Part shown: positions 21,770 through 33,099 of the stretch, piece after piece
Position numbering within the stretch: position 1 is the stretch's first letter
How the letters are laid out: every line of letters begins with the position of its first letter
Source: Aaosphaeria pasadenensis
Lineage: Eukaryota > Ascomycota > Dothideomycetes > Pleosporales
NCBI GenBank assembly: GCA_022813625.1
Contig: JAKLMB010000004.1
Coordinates: forward strand, 310,001-374,000
Reading direction: 5' to 3'
Length of the DNA stretch: 64,000 bases
Position numbers and translations under genes: made by a program
The notes under the pieces: generated by a model
What the model saw: the letters and a program-made list of their open reading frames with translations, nothing else
Databases searched by the model: none
What the model was told of the DNA's origin: nothing

Positions 21770-22122
21770 TTTACTGATACATTCCTGATTTTGCATGATG
21801 ATGTCGACGAGGTTTCAGGCGCACGGCGGTCATATTGTAGGATACCCTCTAGATCTTTTGATCCACCATAGCAATGATTTTGATTTCAAACCCTTTCTGG
21901 CCAGACCGAAATACCATTCTTCGTTTGTTCTTGTTGCTGTTGGACAGTGGATAACCGAAATGGGAGGGTAAAACAAAAGCAGCCTTCTGAGAGCCTATGA
22001 TGGAATCGAGATCATGAAGACCTAAAATTGCAGTAGATGAGTGCCGTTGTGCTTTCGTGTGTGATCTATACTAATTCCATCGCGTGGCCTGTTTATGTTT
22101 ATGATGAGCCATCTCAGCCGGA
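21770..22122. other. convergent intergenic region, MFS / isomerase
   Basis: About 350 bases between two stop codons, with no gene or strong structure seen. Both 3' UTRs must lie here. Confidence 0.5.
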
Positions 22123-23384
22123 CTAGAAGGCACCGTCCGTAGTACGTAGTGTATCTAGATGCGCCTGGAAAACTCCCTCCAGTCTCTGCCCCTCCGAGTC
22201 GGCAACTGCCTCAAACGACACTTTACTCTCAATCGGATGGTAAGGGAAAGGCCTATGCGCATACTTAATCACCACGTCATCTTCAAACCATTCGCATTTG
22301 AAACCTACCCGTACTCCGGCACAAAAGTGAGGACCGTTTCCTCCTTTCCGGAATCTGCTGCAGCCCTAGCGCTGATAACGCGCTTCCAAGTCCGTTCGAA
22401 AAACTCCCTTTCGGTCGTGAAAGAGGGATTGGTCGGATCAGAACACTGTGATGACTGGATCGACCCGATTCTCGCATGAATGTGATACACCTACAGCGAG
22501 CAATACTTGTTAGTCGATGTGTTAGTTAACAGCTTCAGATCAATCCTCGACTTACATGTGGAATAGCTCGTTCCATCAACTCCTTATCCTCCTCTCCAAG
22601 ATCGAGGATGCGCTCGCAGACGAGCACCCAGTGAGAGAAATCGCCCGTAATGCGAAGGCTATCGATAGATATCAACCCACGTTCTCCACATCTAAGGGCG
22701 AGGTGAGGGGTTACTTACTTAGGGACAGCTTCGAGTACGGAAGCAGTGGTGTACGGGTTGAATAGCGACCGATTTCTATGTGTTTCGTGGCAGACTTTCC
22801 CGGTCATGCCAAGCTCGTCATCGATATCCAATGTTCCTTTGAAGAACTCGATGGATTGGTCCACTGTCCAATAATCACTTTCAAGAAGCTATTAACCGAT
22901 TGAATGTAAGCCTTTCAGGGTGTGATACTCACGCTCCGGATTGAGCGTTGATCATTATGGGATTCAACACTGCTGCTCGAATGAGCTGTTCTCGGTATCG
23001 TTTAAGATGAAAAGTAGGTATCAAGCCTGTCGGCCGTGGTCCTGTGTATCTCGGCCAGGATGAGAATATCCTGAGGTTGCGTCAGCACCATGATCAAATT
23101 GCCAATACAGGGGGAGATTTCAGACAATGCGCTGATCTGAAGACCACTCTCTTCACAAAGAGATTTAAACAGTCCTAGGTCTGAATCTTGAAGTATAACT
23201 TCCATGTTCACTTCCACTCCGGCTGGGACATAAGCTGTCAGCATCTGCTTGCTAAACAGGTGCAGTAGCAGCAATCTTGCATACCATATCCATGGGCTTT
23301 CAATTTCGGAAGCAAAGGTTTCCAATCTTCGAGGTTCGGTCCTGGCTCGATGCCCCATAGTGATCGGAATCTCTGCAATCTCAT
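22123..23384 (-). CDS. TIM-barrel sugar phosphate isomerase/epimerase family protein
   Basis: Seven short exons join in frame: 23384-23285, 23222-23126, 23070-22933, 22877-22719, 22658-22556, 22490-22309 and 22252-22123, giving 302 residues. No single exon is long enough to stand out. The spliced product reads as the xylose-isomerase-like TIM barrel family: MRLQRFRSLWGIEPG, HGYAGVEVNM, ALIFSSWPRYTGPRP, INAQSGADYWTVDQSIEFF, KVCHETHRNRSLFNPY, ITGDFSHW, HIHARIG and FVPEYGPFPYHP. Candidate metal ligands are the Glu of HETH, Asp/His of GDFSH, His of HIHAR and Glu of VPEYG. All acceptors are AG; donors are mostly GTRNGT, but intron 2 starts GTCTGA, a weak donor supported by exact frame restoration. 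Likely role: isomerising or epimerising a sugar or sugar acid in the cytosol. The amidase lies upstream on the same strand. Confidence 0.88.
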
Positions 23385-24000
23385 CTTGACGTGTGTTCGT
23401 ATAAGCGATTGATACAGATGGCCGACGTGCAATGCTTTCCTATCTTATCGCTACGAAGTAATCGAATAGAGGATTTTCTGTCCCATTTGGCATCTTTATG
23501 TATCCTTTATGTAGGTTTCTGTGTACTCGGCACCGAGCCTTTACGTCGTCCACATACATCCGTCTATAGCCATGTGGGGTGCAGACAGTCGGTTTACAGC
23601 TAAATGACCCACAACACCCCGTTCAACTGGGGACACCAATCAATGCACTTGGAGACATCCACCAATAATACCATTAGACAGTTCGAGGAATGCATCCATT
23701 GTGACGTACGAGCAAGGCACCATCATCTAAGCATTCAAGTCCGCAGTCATTTTGGTGCTAGTGTCGCCCATACGAACGTCTTTCCTTTTCCAATCAACTA
23801 GCGTAACAAGCCTACCATTTTGGGAAGTCACTTATTGCTAAAGGCACTGTTGTATGATTGCATGGAAAGCACAAGTCCTTGATAGCTATATAGTAATTCT
23901 CACGATTATATACCAGTCCTGACACGTTAACTTGTGTTCGCGCTAGGCTCTATAAGAGGGTATCGGTGCTCTCTAGACTGACTTCCTTGAGAAAAGCTGT
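23385..24000. other. promoter region of the isomerase gene
   Basis: About 600 bases between the isomerase start and the amidase stop. A perfect inverted repeat CTCGGCACCGAG (23526-23537), containing CGG-N2-CCG, lies about 145 bases before the isomerase start. Paired CGG triplets are the usual targets of Zn2Cys6 regulators, such as the one encoded at 26422. No gene seen. Confidence 0.4.
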
Positions 24001-25816
24001 TCACGCTCTGCCATTGATGATTGAATCCACCAAAGCGGCGGTATGAGTCAACTTCTCGTCTGCATGATGGTATCCGACCAGTTGAATGGATATCGGGGCA
24101 TCTTTGTAATCTTCAGGTCCAGTGTCTGATGGAGCGAAGAACGGGTAAGTTAGTCATTTGCAGTACGAGGCATCTTGGAGGGTTACATACAGAGACCATA
24201 CAAGCGAGCATCCTCGGCGCCATATTTGGCATTGCTGATGTCGTCGATAAGATCGGATTTGCACACTGTGTCAACAGGAATCACGACTGTTGGATAGTCG
24301 AGGTAGTTCCAAAGGCCGGTGTATGTTGCCGAGGTCCATTGATCGTGAGGCAGAGCTGTGTGTGGTGCTGGAGGCATCAATATCGCATCTAGGTTCTTTC
24401 CGTGGAAGAGCTGTTGAAATTGTCGTGCTGCAGCTTGACGGCGCACATTGAGATCAAAGAAGCCACGCAGATCAGTACCTGGCATGGAGAGAAGCCCAAT
24501 AGCCTTGAGGGAGGGTATCTCTGGTTCGCCGGTACGATCAAATAGCTCATAGTAATGCTTTAGAAAATCGCTGTCTCAGCTGAAGTTCGATCTGGTGAAG
24601 AGGGGGTTGCTCTGGGACTTACTTCGCCTCCTAATAGTGTGAAGTACTTGATGGTGTCGCTATAGATCTCTTGGATGCTGGGAAGAGTGATCGGAACAAC
24701 CTCAATGTTTTCGGACTGTTGGAGGAGCTCAGCAGCCATGTTCAGGCCACGCCGAACTGGCGGCGACGGAGTATAGATGCCTTCATCCAGCACGAGACCA
24801 ATCCTGACTTTTTGGGTGGGCCTCAAGTTCGTCCAAGGCACTGATACCGCAGCACTGTCATATTTCCAAGTGGCCATCTGCATGATGGTTTTCAGGAACA
24901 GTGCTGCATCTCGAATCGATGTGACTAGGGGTCCTGCTGTCGAACGTACACCATCCGTTCCCGGGACCGTCAGATCTCTCACGCCGCTATGTGGTACAAT
25001 TCCCACACTTGGTCTGAAGCCATAAAGCCCGTTACAGACTGCAGGGATGCGAATGCTTCCAGCAATGTCTGTACCAACGCCGACAATGCTTCCTCGGAGG
25101 GCAAGAAGGGCACCCTCGCCACCCGTACTTCCGCCAGCCGTTAAGCTTGTATTGCGAGGATTTAGTGTCCTGCCGAAAACGTTGTTGTCGGTGTCTCCAC
25201 TCATGATTATCTGAGGAAGGTTTGTTTTGCAATAGAGCACAGCGCCCAAATCGATCAGCATTGCTGCCATACCACTTTGTTCCTCTGCGGGTTCATTGAC
25301 AAAACACGCTAGTCCGGTCGATGTGTCGTGCCCTGACACCTGGAAGCTATCCTTGAGCGAGACGGGAAGACCATGGAAAGGTCGAAGGTCTTTGTCGGTA
25401 TTCAATTGTCGTTCGCGGTCAAGCTCGCGGGCGCGCTGAACGGCTTCATCGAAAAAGATCTCCGTCAAACAATTGGTCTAACGAAAGGAGTTAGCAAAGT
25501 AAGACGTCGATGTAAATACTGAACGAGGTGTAAAAACCAGCTGATGAGCTACAGCAGCCCTCTTGCAAAAGGCCACAGTGACTTGTTCTGCAGACCATTC
25601 GCCGGCTTTGAGCTTGTCGAGTAATGCAGTAGCATCGAAGTTGGAAGTGATGTTACACTCTTCACTACTCAAGACTCCACAGGTCAATGGTACATCCATT
25701 AAGTTTCCAGTTCCAAGGTAGCTATCGGGAAGAAGCCATTCTTTCGGGATCCTGCTCTGCTGTTGAAGCTTCTTCTCGGCAGATATGACTCGGTAGTCTT
25801 TTATAGATTCTGTCAT
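24001..25816 (-). CDS. amidase signature enzyme (acetamidase-like)
   Basis: Four exons, 25816-25538, 25477-24623, 24557-24191 and 24125-24001, give 541 residues, close to the length of AmdS-type fungal amidases. The Ser-cisSer-Lys triad is intact: Lys135 in GLPVSLKDSF, cis-Ser210 in TAGGSTGGE and nucleophile Ser234 in GTDIAGSIRIPA. The tail GPEDYKDAPISIQLVGYHH is typical of the family. The enzyme would hydrolyse a carboxylic amide to acid and ammonia in the cytosol. Intron 1 has a weak donor (GTTTTT) but a good GCTAAC branch site and TTAG acceptor. Introns 2 and 3 have GTAAGT and GTATGT donors. It is divergent from the Zn2Cys6 gene 605 bases away and on the same strand as the isomerase, which suggests joint control. 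The substrate cannot be told from sequence. Confidence 0.92.
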
Positions 25817-26421
25817 ATTGAGATCTAGGATATGTCAATATATAGTTGCAATAACCTGCGATCTCTGATGCGGCAGAATATGCCATCTTTATAGCAGAAG
25901 GTTTACAACATAAATCCTATCAAAGCACCAAGTGAATGTTGTGATGCTGAACATCCAATCAAAAGCGTTAAGCGAAACCCTCCGGCTCCGGCTCCGGTTC
26001 AGGTTCAGGTTCAGGTTCCGGCTCTGGTCCTCTTCGCATACAGAGTACAGGCTAACTACCGTCAACAATTTGTTCCACGAACTGTAGTCTGAGTCAGATC
26101 CTATCTCATCCATTTTGCAACAATTATTGTTGTAGGACCTTCCAAGATGATTGTTCGCGATCGATTAACTATTTGGATGTAGAACTGTATCGGGCCGACT
26201 TCGCCAAAAGAAGCCTAGCTCCGTGGCCAACCTTTTACCCATCTCAAGGCATCCGAATTTCATCTGTCTACTCACCCCTTAACATGTACGATCGTCTATA
26301 GTGGCATTCACGCCTACGCGAGTGGTATGACAGGGCATCGATAATCCATCACGGTACCTTGACCACCTGCTTTGTCTCTCCCACCGAAGTTCGAGGATCA
26401 GTCTGGTTCCTCGACGTCTAA
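25817..26421. promoter_or_regulatory. shared divergent promoter, amidase / Zn2Cys6 regulator
   Basis: These 605 bases separate the starts of two divergent genes. A run of hexamers at about 25978-26024 repeats CCGGCT, then GGTTCA, and places CGG triplets every 6 bases in direct orientation. A second site, TCGGGCCGA (26189-26197), holds CGG-N-CCG as an inverted pair. Zn2Cys6 proteins generally bind CGG pairs in direct, inverted or everted order. These are candidates for autoregulation and amidase control; binding is inferred only. Confidence 0.4.
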
Positions 26422-27837
26422 ATGGCCGTAACGACAGCCCGGGCCGCCGCCCAAGTGGCCAGAAGTGCATGCGACCGATGCTACCAGCTCAAAGAACGCT
26501 GTAAGCGTACTTCAATCACATCGTCATGTGAAAGGTGCGAAAGACTGGAACAGGTCTGTTTGACTGTCCGCCCAATACTTCCGACAGGCCGCCGAAAGAA
26601 ACGATGTGGACATGCAGTCACCCAAGTCAAACCGAGCCGTTCTATCAGTACTATAGATACCCTCCGCCATGTCAGCTCATGGTTGAGAGAGAACACCGAT
26701 CTAAGCCCGGACGAGAAGGAGTTGATGATGTTTCTACTGCGTGATTCCCCACCTCTGCAGTATTCTGTTGTCGGACCCCGCCACGCGGATGCAGAACAGG
26801 AGTCATTTGCAAGCCAATTGCCAAGTTCCTGGCCTGTACTCAAAGATGCGTATCTGGCCTATGCTGGTGTTTTGAAATTACTTGCTCAAGGCAGCACGAC
26901 AGAGATCGACGAGAATTCCATCATTCGCCATACCACTGCCGCCATGATAGCGTTGCGCCAACTTCCCATTACCAATTCTAATGACGCAAAGCTGTGCCTA
27001 CAACTAGGCTTCGCGTTAGCATTCTCCGTCTACGCAATAGTTGGTGTTGGCGTATCGGACATTTGCCAATACTGTCTAAGTATCACGAGGTCATTCACCG
27101 AAGACGGCACGATAGACCCAGGAACGGAGTCTCGAATAAGTTTTCTCGTTCTTCTGGAGACTACGGAGTGTCTAGTTCGCCGCCAAAAGCCAACTTTGAG
27201 GCTTCAGCCGCGAGCCCCAGGAAGTGTGGATCGCCATCTAGGGCTTTGTCTCCCTTTGCTCCCATATTATCACGATCTCTGTGTCATCAGTTACTCGCTC
27301 GTGAACGGCACTGATTTGAACTGTGCGGGCTTGCTTCAGAAACAGCTCAGCGAGATTCAAGGCCAAGTAGACAAATGGCAGCCGTCCCACCCAGAAGGTT
27401 TCCTCCATCAATATAGCACGGCTGAAGTCATCCATCTACTCGCACAAGCTAAAGTCTATCGACTGGCGGCCCTCCTGATGATTCATCGCCTACAATACCT
27501 ATTCGGGCAGAAGGACAGTCAAGCAGACATCTGGTCGCGCGAGATCATGATGGAGCTGGATCTAGCCCGTCGCATATCCAACCAACCGGCTCGATTCGTC
27601 ACTGTACCATTCATCATTGCTGCAATCGAAACGCGAGACGCAACTGAACGGGAGAAGGTGAACCAAAACGTGGACTTATACGTTGATCAGTTCACGCCAG
27701 TGGTGCAAAAGGCTACGAAGACGTTTCTGTGGCGAGTTTGGCGCGAGCGCGACGAGCGGGTTGATTGCTCTTGGTTCGATATGATTCACAAACCATGTGT
27801 TGCATTCGACTCCATCGTGGGTTCCTTCCTGGGATGA
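26422..27837 (+). CDS. Zn2Cys6 (fungal GAL4-type) transcription factor
   Basis: This intronless gene encodes 471 residues. The N-terminal binuclear zinc cluster is complete: Cys17, Cys20, Cys27, Cys36, Cys39 and Cys46, spaced C-X2-C-X6-C-X8-C-X2-C-X6-C, with the usual basic residues (LKERCKR) between. A basic segment follows (GRRKKR, about 55-60). The rest is helical, with no DNA-binding features, as in the regulatory middle region of such factors. At 471 residues it is shorter than many family members, and I could not delimit a classical fungal_trans domain. It is divergent from the amidase gene and close to transporter and isomerase genes, so local pathway control is the likely job. Conserved DRCY and CERCERLEQVC segments make the class certain; the target is inferred from position. 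Confidence 0.92.
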   Translation: MAVTTARAAAQVARSACDRCYQLKERCKRTSITSSCERCERLEQVCLTVRPILPTGRRKKRCGHAVTQVKPSRSISTIDTLRHVSSWLRENTDLSPDEKELMMFLLRDSPPLQYSVVGPRHADAEQESFASQLPSSWPVLKDAYLAYAGVLKLLAQGSTTEIDENSIIRHTTAAMIALRQLPITNSNDAKLCLQLGFALAFSVYAIVGVGVSDICQYCLSITRSFTEDGTIDPGTESRISFLVLLETTECLVRRQKPTLRLQPRAPGSVDRHLGLCLPLLPYYHDLCVISYSLVNGTDLNCAGLLQKQLSEIQGQVDKWQPSHPEGFLHQYSTAEVIHLLAQAKVYRLAALLMIHRLQYLFGQKDSQADIWSREIMMELDLARRISNQPARFVTVPFIIAAIETRDATEREKVNQNVDLYVDQFTPVVQKATKTFLWRVWRERDERVDCSWFDMIHKPCVAFDSIVGSFLG

Positions 27838-28764
27838 CCTATTCAATGCTTGGGAAAATAAGAGCGGCACACCACCAATACGAAACTCTCCTGGATTTCT
27901 GTTTCGGGCTTTGGACGTTGGGGCCTTCGCTGGCAATGCTCAGCATGGTTAGGATAATCGAAGCAAAACGTGCCCATCAGCGAATGCGATGCTTGGTGCG
28001 CTGGACAGGATCAAACAGGCTCAATGTCTTTTTAAACCAATATTCGGAATACTAGCGATACTACTTACATGATTCAGGAAGTAGTAAAGAAGAGGAAAGA
28101 TATACATTGTAAGGCTGAGACGTAATTACGGGACGGAGAGACATTCACCAGAGAGTTCATGAAATGGCAGACGAGATTAAGCCATCTAGGACAGATTCAA
28201 AGTTCAAAGAACTGCTTCTCATTCTACGGATACCATATAGAAAGATGCCTATTGGCAATTAGACTAATTACGCGATAGAATTAATGTATGATGATCGGTC
28301 TGCAGGTTTCGGTACACAGTCATTAGAAATTCTCCTTGGCGGGTGATGTTTCATATTGCCATGCCACTTCGAAGCATGAGTATAGCATGCCAATCAAACA
28401 ATTCTGATACGAAACGGATTCTATATTTAATATTGACTATGTGGCCAGAGCTTTGAGCGGAATGACATTCTCTGGTCACCATGGTCTTTTCGTACACATC
28501 TTTTCGATCAACCATATCAACATGCCACTCAGCATACGGCAAACCCTTCTGTAGTATCGCATCTCGCTGCGCCACGAAATCGGTTCCTTTTGCTCCCACA
28601 AACCAAACCGTCTACGCGACCGCCGCCGGACGAATTCATCCTGCGCCAGGCAGGGTGCAATTGAATCGGACATGGCGAGCACAGGCCCCATCACCTCATG
28701 CTGCATGAAAATCCTATTGGATATTGGTACCCACTTACAGTCGCTTCAAGACCACAACAGAATG
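27838..28764. other. gene-free stretch after the Zn2Cys6 gene
   Basis: No supported gene. Two overlapping minus-strand frames (28706-28476 and 28599-28351) both look weakly protein-like and could be a frameshifted relic, but no family is recognisable and I could not join them. Confidence 0.4.
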
Positions 28765-29177
28765 TCAGGAACATTCTATGAGACTGATGTGCCTGGGGGT
28801 TAAACATAATCGAGCCTCCAAAGTCCTGTGGTTTCTAGACTGGTTGAGGTGTGATCTCCAAAGCCAGCAGGCCGATGTGAGTGACATCATTCGGCGTGGC
28901 CGAACTTGTGAGACATGATTGCGAACTAGTAGGGAAAGGATTGGAATAAGGAAGGTCAAAAGGGTGTAGATTATCGAAGAGAAGAGATCGAGCCTTGTTC
29001 GACATGACTGCCTACCTTTCTAGTATAGACATCGCTAAGGCGGCCTGGCCTGGTACATACGAATGAGACAAGAACCAAGGTCAAAATTCGTTTAGAAAGG
29101 TTCTTATGAATATCGTCGACTTCCCCTTTGGGAAACACCTCGTTGGTGATACCCAAGAGATAGGTCACCCCCGACAT
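28765..29177 (-). CDS. doubtful two-exon small membrane protein
   Basis: A minus-strand ATG at 29177 opens a frame (MSGVTYLLGITNEVFPKGEV) ending in a hydrophobic segment, LTLVLVSF, directly before a consensus GTATGT donor at 29060. Splicing to an ACTAG acceptor (exon 2 from 29019) continues in frame through a second hydrophobic segment, IIYTLLTFLIPILSLLV, and a basic tail, to a stop at 28765, giving 123 residues. The intron would be only 41 bases, at the lower limit for fungi, and I recognise no homology. Treat this as a suggestion. A short plus-strand frame (29176-29319) overlaps its start. Confidence 0.2.
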
Positions 29178-29319
29178 GGCTGCCGTCTCCTCGATCAACC
29201 CTATCCTCATTCATCCTCCAGCAACCGGACAACAACTACCGCCATCGGACGACCCGACAAACATCTACTCCCACATCACACCCGATCGCCCGCACGCGCA
29301 AAAACACACAAATGCATGA
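29176..29319 (+). CDS. possible 47-residue peptide
   Basis: A frame of 47 codons with a good start context (GACATGGCTGCC) begins MAAVSSINPILIHPPATGQQ and is proline-rich and polar. It overlaps, in antisense, the start of the doubtful minus-strand gene; at most one of the two is likely real. No family is recognised and no intron extending it was found. Confidence 0.2.
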   Translation: MAAVSSINPILIHPPATGQQLPPSDDPTNIYSHITPDRPHAQKHTNA

Positions 29320-32300
29320 AAGTCCGTCAGCGCCAGCGAGTGCCAACTCAATGTCCTACGCCGAATCCAGCTGACTCAAAACGCCCCACGAGAGATAAAA
29401 TAAAATCTCCGCAAACTCCTCTACAAATCCTTCCAACGCTTATACCCAACCAAAACCGCGGAACGTCCTTTTTCGAATCCTTCCAACGCATCCCACTCGC
29501 TATCCTCCCATCTCACCCATCACAGAGCATGAATCTCACCGACGTATACAGTCTAGCCCGTTCTTACCTCATTCAGCGACCGACCTTCTAAACCCGTACG
29601 GCGGGGCGTAAATGGTACAACTAGTTAGTCACCTCGACTGTAATGTCCACCATACGAGTACAGTTCGATAATGGATATACTTGGTCTTTCTCGTCCTATG
29701 TACGTATATCTCCTTGCCGCCGGTCGGACATTTAAAAACTGCACGGACGCCTCTTTCTTCATGCAATCGATGCAAGTACGGCTTCTTCTATTCGTGGCCG
29801 TTGCGTCGGTTGCGATGGGACGGGTGGTGCATTGACGGACACGTCGATTGATTCGCGCAGCGCGGAAGTCCGACCGTACTGGCCGCGTTGTGGAACCGAG
29901 ATGTCTGCAGATAGTGACATCTGACATCTAATTTCCACTCTCTAAATATTGGTTATCGTATTTTGTTTTCGCCTGCAGTGTGACAAGAGTACGGGCTAGG
30001 GAATCGGATTAGCCATTGCAGCGTGGAAGAGCGTGAGGGGTGATATATTAGAATATGTATCGGGGTTCAGCGAGAGCAAACGACTGAACGTCGGATTTAT
30101 TTTCGATGCGATCCGTGTCTTCGGAGGCACAAAAGTATGGGGAAATTGGGTGTTGAAAACTGCGGATCAGATGCGTATAAGGTAATTTTACAAGAGAAAA
30201 AGCGATTTATTGCGCTGACAATTTTTCATGGTTTTTGAGATGTTTTATTTCGTACATGTAGTGTGGATATGAATACATGCAGGACAATATTGGGATTCAA
30301 GTTAACGCCCCATATACAACAGTAAAAATTTAAACATAGTTGCTGCATACCTAGATATGTACACATAAATTGTAAATTGTGTGAAAGAGTTGAACGATAT
30401 CGGTGAGGTCTATTCACATCAAGTTCACGTTGACACTGCTCAACCCTGATGTCTCAAATTCTTCTCGCAACATCTTCTCTAATTCGAATCCGGAGATCCC
30501 ATTCCCATGGACAGAACGAACCCTTGCTTCCAATTCTTTTCTCCATATTATATCCGTCTATCTACCCACGCATTCCAGTTCCCGCATCTGGGCTCTCACA
30601 TTCCAACGGCAGTCGAGCCAGACCCACCACGCCCCCACCACATGCAATCCATTCCGAAGATCCACGACCTGCGCCGCACCAACAAACCAATGGATTCGAT
30701 CAAGTAATAGGCAATTCCTCGTATACCCTTGGGAGCGAGCAGCAAGAGTGAATTCAGTGTTGCTGACCCCATCATGACCCTTCGTCCGCCGCGTCAAGCC
30801 TTTGAAGGAAGCCTTTACCATCCCTCGCTCCCTCGCTTCCACACGGAGGGTCACGGGTCTACAAATCTACCTGCCCATCTAATATCGGAAACAAATAGAA
30901 GATAGAGAGAAATGACATCTTCTGGACACCGTCCCGATTCCCCGGGTCCGCCGTGGCTCGAGCAATCCGTGTCCTCCAAAACGGTCGGATGAATTTGCTA
31001 TTGAAGCAACCGCCTAGGTAGATAGATAGTGACCGATACCTGGACTTGATTTACCAGACTACCTAGGTGTTTACTAATTACTCTATCCAGTATCTACGGA
31101 TGTAGATACATGTTGGATATGGGACGCTACGGAATTTTCTTCGTATAATAATCATCTTTCAATTAATCTTGTGTGGGGATGGGTACACTTTTCTTCCCGT
31201 CCCCGCAGCGAGAACGTTGTGAATGTGTAGATTGATAGTGACTGCGTCCCTAGCCTAGACCCAAAGGTGGTAATTCGCGCTTTGCGGATCCCTGCATTTT
31301 CGTCGACCTTTAACGAGCTGGCGGGGTTATGTCGCTTGAGGATCGCATGCAGGAAAAGAAAGTAGTGAGGTGGGACGTCTGGTCTATGATTCTGGATTGA
31401 TCGATTACGGGCGAGATCGCTATCTTGGTTCTGAAAAATTTCTCTTCTTCTTATCATCGTCTCTTTCATAGAGCGAAATCGGATGATTCGATGGATCGTC
31501 TCAAAAAGCTGTCTAGAAACGACATAGAAGGAAAATGACAAGATGTTTCTCCCGTACCAGTACCTAGAGACCAAGATTTTCGAACCATGAACAGTTCCTA
31601 TTAATTGATTACCACCCCCAAAGATGATTGTATTCACCTCCAAATCACCCCATGCTCGAATGCACTTTTCCTCCTCACGATGAGAACAGCATTCACCCAA
31701 ATCCTCCATTCATGCACGCAACGACGGTAAGCATTGCGATTGGCCGCCGAAGTCCGAAGACAATGCGCTAGGTCGAGTAGACACGCGGGGACGGTCAGTT
31801 ATACGAGTCGTAGCCAAGACCCTGCACATGCATACTATTTCGGGGCCAAACGATTTCTTGGATGTGGATATTGGGGAAGAACCGGAAGAAGAGTAAATAT
31901 TGTTCCCACTTGTCAGCATTGGAATGCAGTTTTGGGCCTGGGATGGACGCTTTGAATTAATCTATTTGGGAGTTGGTGAAGGGGGAATGGAGATGGTATT
32001 GTGGAGGTAAACTATGGAGGGTTTCGCGAAGTGATGAATGGGAGGAGAGGTGCATTAGGGTTGGTAGATCCCGATCGGCGGTGGTAGTCCATTCCCATCA
32101 CTTCGTATGGAGATAGACCTCGAATCTGGACGGAAGCTTTTCGTCCGAACGAGAGGATGAAGAGTGTTGTGAGCTTGGAGGATATCCCAGCACCGCGGCT
32201 TTCGCTCGTCCACGAAAGAGCAATTTTAGGAAAGAGATTATGGGTTTGTGAGCCATTTCTTTGCGTTACACGTTCTCGGTATAGCCATTCAAGCCAGTAA

Positions 32301-33099
32301 AATATCTTCATTCTACATATCTAGGTAGGTAGGTAGGAAACAAACAATATCGACAGATCATGCCCAAACCCTGACGACCAAGGCGAACCGTTCGCTAGAC
32401 AAGGATGTAATAAAGATCTATCGATTAGATAGATTGATAAATTGATAGATACGTCAACACCTCTCCGATAGCGCACATGCATCAGTCACCTCTCGCAAGG
32501 AATGGACGTAGTCAAGCCCCATCGTATATACAACTTCTTGGCGTCGAGGAATCGGGTTGTTCGTAAAGTATGCACATGGTTAGGGTCACCATCAGGATCA
32601 GGATTCAGGATTATCAATATCCGTCATTGCTTCCTTCAAACGAGAGAACGCACGAAGTGGGCAGAAAGCACACTGGCATGTGATGGACGTATGGATATGA
32701 TCGACTTCGCGTGTGAATCTTCGTTCTTTTCGCATGTCCGATACACGGGGAATGAAGGGAGAGGGTATTGGGAGGCGTTGCGTTGCGATTCTATCTAACC
32801 TATCGTACGAGTGGTGAGTCGTGGTGGTGCATGATGATGTTCAGTGGATTTTCGGACAACTACTCGTATCGTCTCAAAGGGGGAAAGAGTGACTATGGTG
32901 ATTGGTGCCGGACATTACAGGTTGGTTGTGAATGGCATACGCGGGGAGCACTGTTGCTGCTGGTAGTTATCATATCCTTTTGTTGCACTCGGCTGGACTT
33001 GATCGTCACTCTCATAATGTGGCAACGACGAGAAACAAAAGCAAATTCATAGAGAGAACTTGATGTCCAACCAAATCTCCCAGCTTAAACAATGTAGTC
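29320..33099. other. gene-free stretch
   Basis: I could not support any gene. The longest frame (31709-31152, minus, 185 codons) has no domain, no hydrophobic pattern and no upstream coding continuation. AT-rich blocks lie near 30180-30380 and 31020-31160. Copies of a CCTAGGTA-like word occur at about 31011, 31063 and 32320. Confidence 0.45.

Noticed and set aside
18429..27837. Secondary-metabolite gene cluster
   Set aside because: No polyketide synthase, peptide synthetase, terpene synthase or prenyltransferase is present; the gene set fits nutrient use better.
31152..31709. 185-codon minus-strand frame
   Set aside because: No domain, no conserved-looking segments, no promoter or intron signals; length possible by chance.
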